Both the position numbers and the translations under genes were made by a program. Of a DNA stretch of 64,000 bases, positions 51,285 through 59,875 are shown piece after piece (the stretch's first letter is position 1; every line of letters begins with the position of its first letter). The notes beneath the pieces were generated by a model. It worked only from the letters and a program-made list of their open reading frames with translations. It made no database searches and was not told where the DNA came from. Source of the stretch: Thiosocius sp963753845 (GTDB lineage: Bacteria > Pseudomonadota > Gammaproteobacteria > Chromatiales > Chromatiaceae); contig CAVWEI010000002.1 in NCBI GenBank assembly GCA_963753845.1, positions 186,001 to 250,000 on the forward strand. The letters are read 5' to 3'.

Positions 51285-52346
51285 TCAGATCTTGTTTGCG
51301 CCTTCCGTTAGCAATTTTTGGGGAACATCTCCCGACAGGATCTTTTCCCAGAGCCTGTCGCGTCGCGCATTATCTTCGAGCGGTTGCAGCCAGATGATCA
51401 GGTCGTCATCGTGTGTGCGGGGGTTGGGCGTCACGGTATTGGCCAAACCCTGCCGTTCGGTCAGGGCCTCACTCACGGGCCGTTCGAGCATGTAGTCAAT
51501 CCATTGTGCCGCCAGTTCCGGATTCTTTGCCCCACGGGTTACGGCCCAGCAGTCGAGCCAGGCCAGCGCGCCCTCCCTTGGGATCGCGTAATCTACATTG
51601 ATGCCGGCTTCCCGCAACAGCTTTACCTGTTGCGATCCGTAGTTGGCGAACATCACGGCAACAGGGTGTTTCATATACAGCTGCACCACCTCATCCGGGG
51701 AACGGTAAAAGGTCAGCGCGTTTCGGCGCAATGCCACCAGCGACTCGGCAGCCTTGTAAAACTCAGCATCGCTGAGTCGAAAGGGGTTGGCAAATCCCAG
51801 TGCCATGGCGGCCAGAGAGAAATTGTGATTGCCGGTATCGAAGGCGAGTACCCGCCGCCGGTAGGCCGGGTCCCACAGGGCACTGAGCGAGTCCGGTGGC
51901 TGTTCGACCTGAGCGGGATCAAAAATGATTCCCATTTCAGAGTAGGTATAGGGCACGGCATAGACCCGCCCATCATGTACCAGCCCCGGAATTCTGGAGA
52001 ATTCCCTGAATCGTGGCAGCTGCTGCTCATGGTTGGGAATCTCTCGGAGTTCTACTGGCGACACAAGGCCGGCCTGGATATATCGCTGCAACTCGGCGGT
52101 ATTGACCGCGAAGAGGTCGAAATCACTCCCGCCATGGGCGCTGACCCGATCCCAGAGCTCCTGGTCTGAGGTAACAAAGCTAACCTGCACGTCGGCGCCA
52201 GTGCGCTGTTCGAAGGTCGCTACGATATCGGGGTCAGCATATCCTGGCCATGCGAGCACCCGCAAAACGGGGCGGGCATTGGCAACACCCACCGTCAGGA
52301 GAGTCAACAGGGCAAGGATAACGATCTTGCTATACCAATTCTTCAT
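51285..52346 (-). CDS. Periplasmic polyamine-binding protein (PotD/NspS-like)
   Basis: 353 residues from ATG 52346, with a signal peptide ending near VGVANA. The mature protein begins RPVLRVLAWPGYADPDIVATFEQRTGADVQV, the PotD-type opening. Later come the aromatic pocket residues in VPYTYSEMGIIFDP and LAWLDCWAVTRGAKNPELA. No transporter genes are adjacent. Its stop is one base from the start of a GGDEF-EAL sensor, so it is a signalling rather than an uptake binder, as NspS is to MbaA. The actual ligand (spermidine, norspermidine or another cation) is inferred. Confidence 0.85.
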   Translation of the reverse strand: MKNWYSKIVILALLTLLTVGVANARPVLRVLAWPGYADPDIVATFEQRTGADVQVSFVTSDQELWDRVSAHGGSDFDLFAVNTAELQRYIQAGLVSPVELREIPNHEQQLPRFREFSRIPGLVHDGRVYAVPYTYSEMGIIFDPAQVEQPPDSLSALWDPAYRRRVLAFDTGNHNFSLAAMALGFANPFRLSDAEFYKAAESLVALRRNALTFYRSPDEVVQLYMKHPVAVMFANYGSQQVKLLREAGINVDYAIPREGALAWLDCWAVTRGAKNPELAAQWIDYMLERPVSEALTERQGLANTVTPNPRTHDDDLIIWLQPLEDNARRDRLWEKILSGDVPQKLLTEGANKI

Positions 52347-52653
52347 CGCATCCGGTCCTTCGCGTTTTGAATAACGGCCAGTGCGCAATCATCATTAGGA
52401 CCATCATTTATTCTGTGGGCCTGCATGCTGCTACGACGAAACGCTGTTGTCGACTCGCGTCTTCTGCGGCGTTCGCTCCACGGGGCCGTATTCGGGTGTC
52501 AGAGGTGCGCTCGAAGCGCTGCGGATAGCCCATGCAGGCAAATCACACGCCCAATACGGCAACCGGGATGCGACTTTCTTCGCAAAGACAGGGGATTGCA
52601 GAGAGTGGCGAAAAGCCGGCTGGCTAAATGCGTTTAGTAAGTGAGGTTTCGTC
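52347..52653. other. Intergenic gap before a small membrane protein
   Basis: 307 bases. It contains TGCGA-CTTTCT-TCGCA (a small hairpin near 52570) and a GGC-GAAAA-GCC element near 52610, among GCAAAG and CCGG blocks that recall riboswitch-like RNA but not in a known order. No gene was supported on either strand. Confidence 0.35.
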
Positions 52654-53043
52654 ATGTTCTCGTACCAGCATATCTACGCCCCGGGTTTGACTATGCCGAC
52701 GCACACTGGTCTGCATCGGACGAAACATTCAGATCGTCACGCCAAATTGACACACCAGATACCTGAAGCCACGGCCGAGTCATCGGCTAGACTCCTTAGC
52801 CGTGCATTACCATTGGCCTACGGTTTTTTGCTTGGCGGTCTTTCCGACCACCTGCTGCTCGGGCTGTTGGCCGGGCTTGCCTTTGCTGTCGTATTGGATC
52901 TGCGGCTGCATGAGCACTCAGTGACATGGGCTTGTGTGCAGCCGGTAGCCCGGGAATTTTGCCGGGTTATTGGGACGGAAAGAAAGCGATTTTTGATCAG
53001 GCTTTTTCCCTCCGGAATCCAGGTTCCAGGCCTGCTTCGTTGA
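52654..53043 (+). CDS. Hypothetical protein with one or two membrane helices
   Basis: 129 residues. The N-terminal 45 residues are polar, His- and Thr-rich. A hydrophobic segment (about 52-82, LPLAYGFLLGGLSDHLLLGLLAGLAFAVVLDL) follows, then a polar tail. GTGAGG lies before the ATG. No family recognised. Its last 47 bases overlap the 3' end of a VIT1 remnant on the other strand, which lowers confidence that both are genuine. Confidence 0.4.
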   Translation: MFSYQHIYAPGLTMPTHTGLHRTKHSDRHAKLTHQIPEATAESSARLLSRALPLAYGFLLGGLSDHLLLGLLAGLAFAVVLDLRLHEHSVTWACVQPVAREFCRVIGTERKRFLIRLFPSGIQVPGLLR

Positions 53044-53287
53044 GGGCATAAGGAGCCATCAGCTGGGTGGCCACTTCGGCGTCAAATACTCGTCCGACAT
53101 AGATCGCGGTCATCTCCGCGTACTCGTATTCAGGATCTGCAGCCAGTTCTCTCCGTTCGAGATCCATATCTGCACGCTCGGTATCTACCTGTGAACTCAC
53201 CGATATGTATTCGCCGGCTGCCATCTGACTCGGTGTGTTGTGTGTCTTTCGAGATGTCTCCTGGAATGCACTCCGGATTTCGATCAA
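52997..53287 (-). pseudogene. VIT1/CCC1-family transporter fragment
   Basis: The 96-residue frame contains MAAGEYISVSSQVDTERADMD and then ERRELAADPEYEYAEMTAIYVGRVFDAEVATQLM (shown here in pieces), which is the central cytosolic part of VIT1/CCC1 iron/manganese transporters. The family's N-terminal helix before MAAGEY and the three C-terminal helices are missing; a full protein would be about 230 residues. The flanking sequence in other frames does not restore them. It is best read as the remains of a metal transporter gene. Confidence 0.75.
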
Positions 53288-53365
53288 TGGTCGCAGGCGA
53301 ACTGTCGGCCATCGATGTCCCGCTCCGCGTTTCGAATGAGCCTCGCGGGTGACACGCTGTGATTC

Positions 53366-54157
53366 TCAGTCATCATCTTGGCGTTTGTGTCTTCTGTCGC
53401 CATATTGATACGACTCGACTGGGCTGTAACCCCCGGATCCATATCGCTTCGATCGCCAGATTCGCTCTGCTTCATCCTCGTCACCGCTGCGGTGACAATC
53501 CACGCAATTCTCATATTGAGATATCCCTTCCTCGACATGCTCCTCGCGGATCTTCGAACGCGAGTGCTCGTGACAGCCATAGCAGGTGTAGCTTTCATAA
53601 TCGTTGTTGACATGGCAGGTCACACAGTCGGTGTCATGGTGCCTGTCGAAGCGGAAATATTTTTCATGCTCAAAGGTGGCTGGCAGCCAGGCGTCCCGGG
53701 TATGGCACTGGCCACAATTGCCATCGATCTTAATGTGCAGGGCATCCCCCGGCCCGCTGTGGCAACTGTCGCATTGCTCTTGAAGATCCAACTGCACCAG
53801 CTCGTGCGAGAACCGGCCGATAGGGCGGAAGGCCTGCACGCCCTTGTGGTCGCTGTGACAGGCGACGCAATCCTCTTCGATCAGCTTCTGATGGAAGGCG
53901 ACGTTCTTCTTCTCGTTGGTGATGGGCAGCCCCTTGGTCGTCTTCAGGCCGATCTCTGCGACCTTATGACAGCTGATGCACTTGGCCGGGCTGCTGCCGA
54001 GGAACGGCGTATGGCAGGCAAAACAATCCTTGGCGATCTCCGCGTGGGCATCGGTGACTTTCCCGGGGACGATCATCAGGTGCGGTGCGAAAACGGCCAG
54101 CGCCACCAGAATGACGAGATTGAGGGCAACGATGAGCAGGATCTTGTTCGTTTTCAT
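53366..54157 (-). CDS. Membrane-anchored octahaem c-type cytochrome
   Basis: 263 residues from ATG 54157, which overlaps the upstream stop as ATGA. An N-terminal helix (about 7-27) without a clear cleavage site anchors it. Eight CxxCH motifs follow: CFACH, CISCH, CVACH, CDSCH, CGQCH, CVTCH, CYGCH and CVDCH. Additional His residues (FSHELVQ, FEHEKYF, DRHHD) could be distal ligands. The charged tail (about 230-263) is low-complexity. It should accept electrons at the periplasmic face from the cytochrome b-like protein encoded just before it. Confidence 0.88.
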   Translation of the reverse strand: MKTNKILLIVALNLVILVALAVFAPHLMIVPGKVTDAHAEIAKDCFACHTPFLGSSPAKCISCHKVAEIGLKTTKGLPITNEKKNVAFHQKLIEEDCVACHSDHKGVQAFRPIGRFSHELVQLDLQEQCDSCHSGPGDALHIKIDGNCGQCHTRDAWLPATFEHEKYFRFDRHHDTDCVTCHVNNDYESYTCYGCHEHSRSKIREEHVEEGISQYENCVDCHRSGDEDEAERIWRSKRYGSGGYSPVESYQYGDRRHKRQDDD

Positions 54158-54732
54158 TTCCATTGCCAGAACAGGAAGATGCTGAAAATGTGGGTGAGGC
54201 CGAGTACGGCAAAGGCCAGGGTGATCGGCAGGTGCACAACACGCCATTTCTTCATCAGGTCGAAGGCGGTGGCATCCCAGAAAAGCCGCTTTTCGACCTC
54301 GTCCTCGGGCAGTCCCCGGCTCGCATAGGCGGCCTTCTTTTCCGCCACGAAGCGACGCGACCGCTCCAGAAGAAACTTGCCGGTCATGCCGCTCAGCACA
54401 TTCACCAGCATCGCGATCAGGGCGAGCCAGGGCAGGATCGCGTAGACATGGATGCCTGCATGGACCAGGATCATCAGTGCACCCAGCCAGGCCAGGGTCT
54501 CGTGCAGCACGAGCAGGGTCTTCGGCTTGCCGAAACTCACCAGCTTGCGTTTACGCATCGAATAGAAGAGTGACAGCAGGATCAGAAGGGTGCCGGGTAT
54601 GCCCAGGTAACGCCCAACCCACACCAGATCGAAATAGTGCAACAAGGCATCGCTGACGATGGTCGCCAGAATCAGCGTCCCGAACATCAGCAGAAAGGGG
54701 ATGACTTCTTTTCTGATCAGTGATCGTTCCAT
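54154..54732 (-). CDS. Cytochrome b-like four-helix membrane protein
   Basis: 192 residues with about five hydrophobic stretches. His residues sit within helices at positions suited to b-haem: LLVLHETLAWLGALMILVHAGIHVYAIL and VVHLPITLAFAVLGLTHIFS. This resembles small di-haem cytochrome b or ferric-reductase-like subunits. It lies between a flavin/2Fe-2S reductase gene and an octahaem cytochrome gene, overlapping the latter by 4 bases. The natural role is to pass electrons across the inner membrane. An upstream frame (to 54816) lacks supporting features; ATG 54732 was chosen. Confidence 0.8.
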   Translation of the reverse strand: MERSLIRKEVIPFLLMFGTLILATIVSDALLHYFDLVWVGRYLGIPGTLLILLSLFYSMRKRKLVSFGKPKTLLVLHETLAWLGALMILVHAGIHVYAILPWLALIAMLVNVLSGMTGKFLLERSRRFVAEKKAAYASRGLPEDEVEKRLFWDATAFDLMKKWRVVHLPITLAFAVLGLTHIFSIFLFWQWK

Positions 54733-54742
54733 GGCAGATCCT

Positions 54743-56011
54743 CTAGGCCTCCAGCACGAGATCGCAGCTCGGCGTGGCAATACACAAAAGGCAGTGTCCC
54801 GGCTCGATGTCCGCATCCGGCTGCTGGTTGTAATCGACCTTGCCGGCTGTCAGCGCCGTTTGACACGAACCGCAGCTGCCGGCGCGGCAGCCTGAGTCCA
54901 CATCGATGCCGTTGGCCTCGGCAAACTCGAGCAACGAATCGGCGGCGGGATTCCAGGTGAGGCGTTTTCGGGACCGGTTGAAGGTGACACTGACGGGCCG
55001 CGTGCTGACCGCGATTTGTGCTGGTGTTTCGCGCTTGACCAGGGTCGCCGGGCCAAACGATTCGTAGTGAATGTCCCCGCTTTCCACACCCCATTCTTCC
55101 AGCCCTGGGACCAGGCTCTCCATCATCGGCTTGGGTCCACAGACGTAGAACTGGTAGCGTGCCAGCTTGAGCGTGTTGCGCAGCAGGGGCAGATCGACCC
55201 GGCCGCGATGATCGTAATCGACTCCCTCGACGTCATCCTCGCCCGGGGCGCTGTAACAGACATGCAGGTGAAAATTGTCATGCCTTTCGGCGAGCGCCTG
55301 CAGGTGCCCCTTCATGATGTGTTCGCTGCCGTTGCGAACGCCATAGTAGAGCCAGATCTCTCGCTCGACACCACGCTCCAGCACGCTGTTAAGGATGCTC
55401 AGCATCGGGGTAATGCCGATACCACCGCCGATCAACACGATGGGCAGCGGCTCGTCCTCGATCAGGTGAAAATGCCCGGAAGGCGCCTTGACCATCAGGT
55501 GGTCACCCTCGTGCACATGGTCGTGAAAGAAACCGGACGAAACCCCGGGCGGAACATCTGGGCAATCCGATGGAGCCGGGACGCACTTGATCGATACCCG
55601 ATAAAAGTCAGCGCGAGGGGCATCGGAGAGGGAGTAACAACGTACGATCGTTTTGGACTCGCCGCTGACCGGGTCTTCGATTACAAGCCGGAAGGTCAGA
55701 AACTGTCCGGGCCTGAAGGCCGGCAGCGGCTCGCCGTCGCATGGCGTCAGATAAAAGGAGCAGATCGATCGGTTTTCGTCCTCAAACTGCCGGCGCCCGA
55801 CCGAGAACTCCCTGAATCCCGTCCAGTTCCCCACTGGGGAAGAAAACCCGGCAGCGGCCAGACTTGCAGTCGAGGGTATGGGCGAATGGCTGCGACGTCC
55901 GTCGCCGCCGTTGTACTGGCGCCTGCGTCGGTAATATCCGATCAGCACGACGATTGCGACTTGCATGAGAATCGCGACCGAGATGGTTAGGGCTAACGTG
56001 CCAGCGGTCAT
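54743..56011 (-). CDS. Membrane-anchored NAD(P)H:flavin/2Fe-2S oxidoreductase
   Basis: 422 residues. An N-terminal helix (about 5-26) is followed by a short basic linker. The FAD-binding barrel (about 65-175) has RPGQFLTF and RCYSLSDAP. The NAD(P) domain (about 180-310) has IGGGIGITPMLSIL and YVCGPKPMMESL. A C-terminal plant-type ferredoxin domain (about 335-420) has CRAGSCGSC and the fourth Cys in HCLLC. It would oxidise NAD(P)H in the cytoplasm and reduce the cytochrome b-like protein of the next gene. Similar modules are flavohaemoprotein-like reductases and phthalate-dioxygenase reductases, but the membrane anchor and cytochrome partners are distinctive. Confidence 0.88.
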   Translation of the reverse strand: MTAGTLALTISVAILMQVAIVVLIGYYRRRRQYNGGDGRRSHSPIPSTASLAAAGFSSPVGNWTGFREFSVGRRQFEDENRSICSFYLTPCDGEPLPAFRPGQFLTFRLVIEDPVSGESKTIVRCYSLSDAPRADFYRVSIKCVPAPSDCPDVPPGVSSGFFHDHVHEGDHLMVKAPSGHFHLIEDEPLPIVLIGGGIGITPMLSILNSVLERGVEREIWLYYGVRNGSEHIMKGHLQALAERHDNFHLHVCYSAPGEDDVEGVDYDHRGRVDLPLLRNTLKLARYQFYVCGPKPMMESLVPGLEEWGVESGDIHYESFGPATLVKRETPAQIAVSTRPVSVTFNRSRKRLTWNPAADSLLEFAEANGIDVDSGCRAGSCGSCQTALTAGKVDYNQQPDADIEPGHCLLCIATPSCDLVLEA

Positions 56012-56456
56012 GTTTCCTCTTTAAGGGTGCCGTGTTGGACCTGAGTGCCCGGGCCAAATGAAGCCCTGTGGCCCTATATAGCACCGGTTTCTGAATCCAA
56101 GCTGAAAAGCAGCTTGGCCAAACCGTTTCCCGGGACGGTGGACACAACGCGCGATAACCAGCCAACGGGGAATGAAACCGCCAGGGGGCTGGGGTGCACC
56201 AGGACGTGTGCTCCGGCTGAAACGCGGGGTGGATCGCGCGCCCATTTCTATTTGGCGATCTTGACGCAGCTTGGGCACGGCCCGAAGCCTCGCAAACGCA
56301 GGTTTTGTCCGCCTTTCCGTCACAGACATCTCACGGAAGCAACTCCGGAAAGAAGCGGGGACCCATTGCGGGGCATCCTGGCACTGAATTGAGCGTTTTA
56401 GCCAGCAGGCGGTCGACTCGACCCCCAGGTTCCGTCTTGCTGGTTTCCCCGCTTTC
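56012..56456. other. Divergent intergenic region with a hairpin
   Basis: 445 bases. CCAAGCTG (56097-56104) and CAGCTTGG (56110-56117) form a perfect 8-bp stem with an AAAAG loop, about 90 bases upstream of the reductase start. TATATA near 56075 could be part of its promoter. No gene was supported. Confidence 0.4.
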
Positions 56457-56474
56457 TTGAGTCAGGAGAATGAC

Positions 56475-56777
56475 ATGCATACGATGAATCCGATTGCCTC
56501 CCTGTTCGGGGAGTCTCCGTTCAAGCCCCTACAGATTCACATGCAGGCCGTGTCGGACTGCGCGGCCGTGGACAGCTGCGATCTGGCGCACGGGATCATC
56601 TGTGAGCTCGACGAGTCGGTCGAAACCGGATTCCGGGGGCAGGAGGTAACTCATGTTGAAGAAATGGTGGAGAGGCTGAACGCAATCGAGGACGAAACAG
56701 ACCAGATGGGCATGACGCTCACCCGCGTGCTGTTCGCCCAGGAGGATCACATGAAGCCGGTATCGGTCTCTACATGA
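56475..56777 (+). pseudogene. Internally deleted DUF47/PhoU-like phosphate-transport accessory gene
   Basis: The 100-residue frame joins an N-terminal part (MNPIASLFGESPFKPLQIHMQAVSDCA) to a later part (LDESVETGFRGQEVTHVEEMVERLNAIEDETDQMG, shown in part) of the DUF47/TIGR00153 family, which is normally about 225 residues. The middle and the C-terminal helix are missing. AGGAG precedes the ATG, so it may still be expressed. It is directly followed by a truncated Pit gene, its usual partner. Confidence 0.7.
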
Positions 56778-57127
56778 CCTGGGGCATTGGCGCCAACGAT
56801 GTGGCCAATGCCATGGGCACATCGATCGGCAGTGGTGCAATCACGGTCAAGCAGGCGATCCTCATCGCCGCCGTCATGGAGTTTGCCGGGGCCTATCTTG
56901 CCGGGGGCGGCGTCGCTGCCACCATTTCGAAAGGCATCGTCGATACGGAGCGGTTCGAAGGCTCTCCGGAGTTGCTGGTGTACGGCATGCTCGGGTCGTT
57001 GCTGGCGGCCGCGGTCTGGCTGATGGTGGCGTCTCTCAAAGGCTGGCCGGTCTCGACCACCCACAGCATCGTCGGCGCGGTCGTCGGCTTTGCCATCGCC
57101 GCGATCGGCACGGATGCGGTGCACTGA
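56768..57127 (+). pseudogene. Truncated inorganic phosphate transporter (Pit) gene
   Basis: The frame encodes MTWGIGANDVANAMGTSIGSGAI (given in part), the first of the two signature repeats of PiT transporters, then three helices ending PVSTTHSIVGAVVGFAIAAIGTDAVH and a stop. Before the first Met the frame reads GIGLY, matching the missing N-terminal helix end. Full Pit proteins have about 420 residues and a second GANDVAN-like repeat, absent here. A nonsense change near a conserved Trp codon position is likely, with the N-terminus lost by deletion. Confidence 0.75.
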
Positions 57128-57460
57128 GACAAGATGACCGAGTTGCCATGGCAATCGGCCTTGGTGAAATCCCTGTTGCAGGTTGATTGCGGCCAGTACA
57201 TACGAAAGCGGCAACGTATCGGAACTTCGACCCCATCGGGGACAAGCCGGGATTCGGCGAAAATGGTCTGTTTGATTGATTTCCGCGGGTGGACCAACAC
57301 CTATCATTGAACAAGGCAGGCGGATGCGAGGAGCGGTATATTCCCCTCTGCGTTGGTAACCGCTGTGGAACGAGGCAATGTGGGTAAGGACAGGCAAGCA
57401 CTGAGCCGCCATGCCTATGCCTCTGATGGCACAAACCGCTTTTCAACCTGGAGTGTGAAA
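57128..57460. other. Gap between the Pit remnant and a small gene
   Basis: 333 bases. Translation in the Pit frame gives no recognisable continuation of the transporter. No RNA or repeat was identified. Confidence 0.35.
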
Positions 57461-57769
57461 ATGACCAAGGCTTTCCTGATTTCGCCAGAGGAGCAATCGA
57501 TTGAGCCGATCGAGCTCTCCGGCGAAAATGATATAAAGAAGCTGATCGGGTTCGAAACGATCGAATCCGACGCGGTTGGCAACACTGGCGACCGCCTGTT
57601 TTTCGACGAAGAGTGTTTTATTCGAGGCGCATCAGGACGTTTTCAGATCGACAAGTTGATCCCGGTTGCGGGCAAAGGCGTGGTGGTTGGCGTCGCGGCA
57701 GACGGAACCACGCTGACCGATGCGTCGATCGACATCGATGAACTCCACAGCCGGACCCGCTTCCAGTAG
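57461..57769 (+). CDS. Small hypothetical protein, DUF3846-like
   Basis: 102 residues from ATG 57461, after GGAG. It has LIGFETIESDAVGNTGDRLFFDEECFIRG in family-like order and a GKGVVVGVAADG strand near the end; these recall DUF3846 proteins, a weak recognition. No signal or helix. Function unknown. It stands alone between degraded and unknown sequence. Confidence 0.55.
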   Translation: MTKAFLISPEEQSIEPIELSGENDIKKLIGFETIESDAVGNTGDRLFFDEECFIRGASGRFQIDKLIPVAGKGVVVGVAADGTTLTDASIDIDELHSRTRFQ

Positions 57770-58111
57770 TTCAGCTTGACGGTGATCCGGCCCGGGTCAT
57801 CGATGCACCCCTATTCGTGAACGGCAATGCGAAATCCATTGGCACGTCTTGGTCGATCAGAACGTTACTGAAGGTGCAGCAGATCTGCTTGTGAATGGGG
57901 TGGCAACCCTGAAAGAGATCGCAGACGAACCCGGTTGCTCCGAAGTCTCCGCAATTTGTCGGGTATTCAAGTGCTGATCGGGAACAACCCCTGCGCGGTG
58001 AAGGGTCAAACAGGTTTAGTTTGTGGCGGCGCAAGCGCCGTTTGCCAGGCCCTGGCTTGGTTCCTTTCACCGTTTTCCGTACGACACGAGGTGGTGATAT
58101 CTTGAGGCGTC
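57770..58111. other. Gap without a supported gene
   Basis: 342 bases before the Nudix gene. No conserved coding, RNA or repeat pattern was seen. GCGCAAGCGCC near 58028 is a small palindrome only. Confidence 0.35.
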
Positions 58112-58738
58112 ATGGGGGATTTCATCGAAAGACTTAAGCACCGGCTGGCCGCGGGCCTTCCGGGCGAAGAAGCCCAGTACCGTATGGCGCCCATGGCGCG
58201 GCCGCGTATGAAGGAAGCCCTGTCCAAGGCCATGCGACAGCGCCAGAGCGCCGTCCTGCTCTACCTTTATCCGAAGCAGGGTGACTGGCATATCGTGCTG
58301 ATGAAACGCCCCGACTACGAGGGTGCGCACGGCGGCCAGGTGAGCATACCCGGCGGGCGGCTGGAGCCCGGTGAAAATCACAGGCAGGCTGCCCTGCGCG
58401 AATTCGAGGAGGAGACCGGGGTAAGCGTAGGCAGCCGCCAACTGCTCGGCAACCTCAGCGAACTCTTCATAGCACCGAGCAACTTTCTCGTGAAACCCTT
58501 CGTCGCTTACGGCACTGATCGACCCTGCTTCAACCCCGACCCGGTAGAGGTTGAGGAGATCATTGAGCTGTCGGTCCCCACCTTGATGAGTGATGCGCCG
58601 TTTAAGCGGGGAAAGGCGTGCCTGAGCAGCGGCGTCTGGGTGGAGACGCCTTATTTTGACGTCCAGGGCCACATGGTCTGGGGCGCAACCGCAATGATCT
58701 TGAGTGAACTCAAGGAAATCCTGTGCGACCTGCGCTGA
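58112..58738 (+). CDS. Nudix hydrolase, CoA pyrophosphatase-like (NudL type)
   Basis: 208 residues. The Nudix box is complete: G-R-L-E-P-G-E-N then REFEEETGV, in residues about 90-112. It is preceded by GGQVSIPGG, which resembles the HxGQVxFPGG element of NudL coenzyme A diphosphatases. It should hydrolyse CoA or a related nucleotide diphosphate in the cytoplasm. No signal peptide. It is monocistronic as seen. Confidence 0.85.
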   Translation: MGDFIERLKHRLAAGLPGEEAQYRMAPMARPRMKEALSKAMRQRQSAVLLYLYPKQGDWHIVLMKRPDYEGAHGGQVSIPGGRLEPGENHRQAALREFEEETGVSVGSRQLLGNLSELFIAPSNFLVKPFVAYGTDRPCFNPDPVEVEEIIELSVPTLMSDAPFKRGKACLSSGVWVETPYFDVQGHMVWGATAMILSELKEILCDLR

Positions 58739-59023
58739 AGCGAGCGGGCCGTTGATTCAAGTTCGTTGCGCATTCGCTGCGACCATATACAGAGTGGGTA
58801 GGGCAGATAGTCTTCAAAAAAGAATTTTCGCTGCCATATGGCTTTCTCGCATCGCACAGCTATACATGAAGTGCGCACACGTGGCTGAGTGCTGTCGCGA
58901 TCACCCCGGTCGGTTTGTTCCGTGAGCCGTCGCATCATGCTTTCAGTTATGGTGGGGCCGGCCGAATTGGAGTGCCGCCATGTACCTCCAAGAAGAACAC
59001 CTTCACCACATGGAGGGGGTTTG

Positions 59024-59725
59024 ATGATCCATGCCTCACGGTTCGCAACAGCAGTCATAGTGTCGATTACCGTTTTCATTGTGGGTTGCTCCAACCAAAC
59101 GCAAAAGAATCTGAACGAAAGCCAGAAATTTGCCGATCACGCGGGAAACGGCGTGGTCGTCGGCTCCGTAACGGCTCCGTTCAACAGGCACTACCATGAA
59201 ACCGTCCTCTTCGAGTACCGGTCTCTGGGCGACGATGGGAAACACAGCGGGGTGCTTACTTCCGGAACCCAGCATGGGAATCCCCTCATTGACATTCCAA
59301 CATGCACCGAAGCCGACATCCCCTCGCAGTGCGGCCGGCTTTTTGCTGTCAGCCTGCCCGCGGGTGACTACGAGATTTACCAAGCGTATGCCCTGGGCCA
59401 AAGCCTGGGTGCTTTGGGAATGCCGCCTATGAGGTTCACTGTCACCAAGGGGAACACAATATATCTCGGTAACCTGCAGGTATCCTTTTGTTTGGGTATG
59501 CGTACCAGTTTTCGTGGAGACATCCTCGGCGCCAATATCAAGGTCAGAGACGCATGGAACAGAGATGTTCCACTTATCAGGAAACGCTTCAATGCACTGA
59601 TTCAGGTCCCCATCGAAAAGCAACTGCTGCAAGATCTTGCGTGGCAGATGAGGGTTCAATACGAGCCGTTCGATTGGAAAGAGTGCAAACCGTCACCTGC
59701 CATAGCGTCTGAGCCAATGCAGTAG
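59024..59725 (+). CDS. Predicted lipoprotein of unknown function
   Basis: 233 residues from ATG 59024, with GGAGGGGGT before it. The signal ends in a lipobox IVGC with Cys at about residue 21. The mature part is beta-rich (NGVVVGSVTAPFNRHYHETVLFEYRSL) with several Cys (PTCTEADIPSQCGRLF) that may pair, and a YLGNLQVSFCLG strand. It resembles small secreted immunoglobulin-like or transthyretin-like folds, which is only an impression. No neighbour suggests a role. Confidence 0.7.
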   Translation: MIHASRFATAVIVSITVFIVGCSNQTQKNLNESQKFADHAGNGVVVGSVTAPFNRHYHETVLFEYRSLGDDGKHSGVLTSGTQHGNPLIDIPTCTEADIPSQCGRLFAVSLPAGDYEIYQAYALGQSLGALGMPPMRFTVTKGNTIYLGNLQVSFCLGMRTSFRGDILGANIKVRDAWNRDVPLIRKRFNALIQVPIEKQLLQDLAWQMRVQYEPFDWKECKPSPAIASEPMQ

Positions 59726-59875
59726 ACTGTGCGATCGGCAGTTTTCCGATCTGACGGCTTGGATCAACGAGGCGTTAGGTCGGCCCACGCGGATGGCACC
59801 TGCCGAACAAGACGGCCCCTCGGATGACCGTTTGGTGAAGCCTGTCACTCGTCTTACTGGGGCAACGTTTGGGCC

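Noticed and set aside
52500..52640. Possible c-di-GMP-I (GEMM) riboswitch in front of the small membrane protein gene
   Set aside because: GCAAAG, GAAA-capped and AGCCGG blocks are present, but the GAAA hairpin comes after rather than before the GCAAAG element and the standard GCAAACC block is absent. A search with the GEMM covariance model would decide; the present reading is not enough.
58651..59094. 147-residue open frame on the minus strand between the Nudix and lipoprotein genes
   Set aside because: Overlaps the Nudix 3' end, has no motif or ribosome site, and breaks into simple Arg/Thr-rich sequence.
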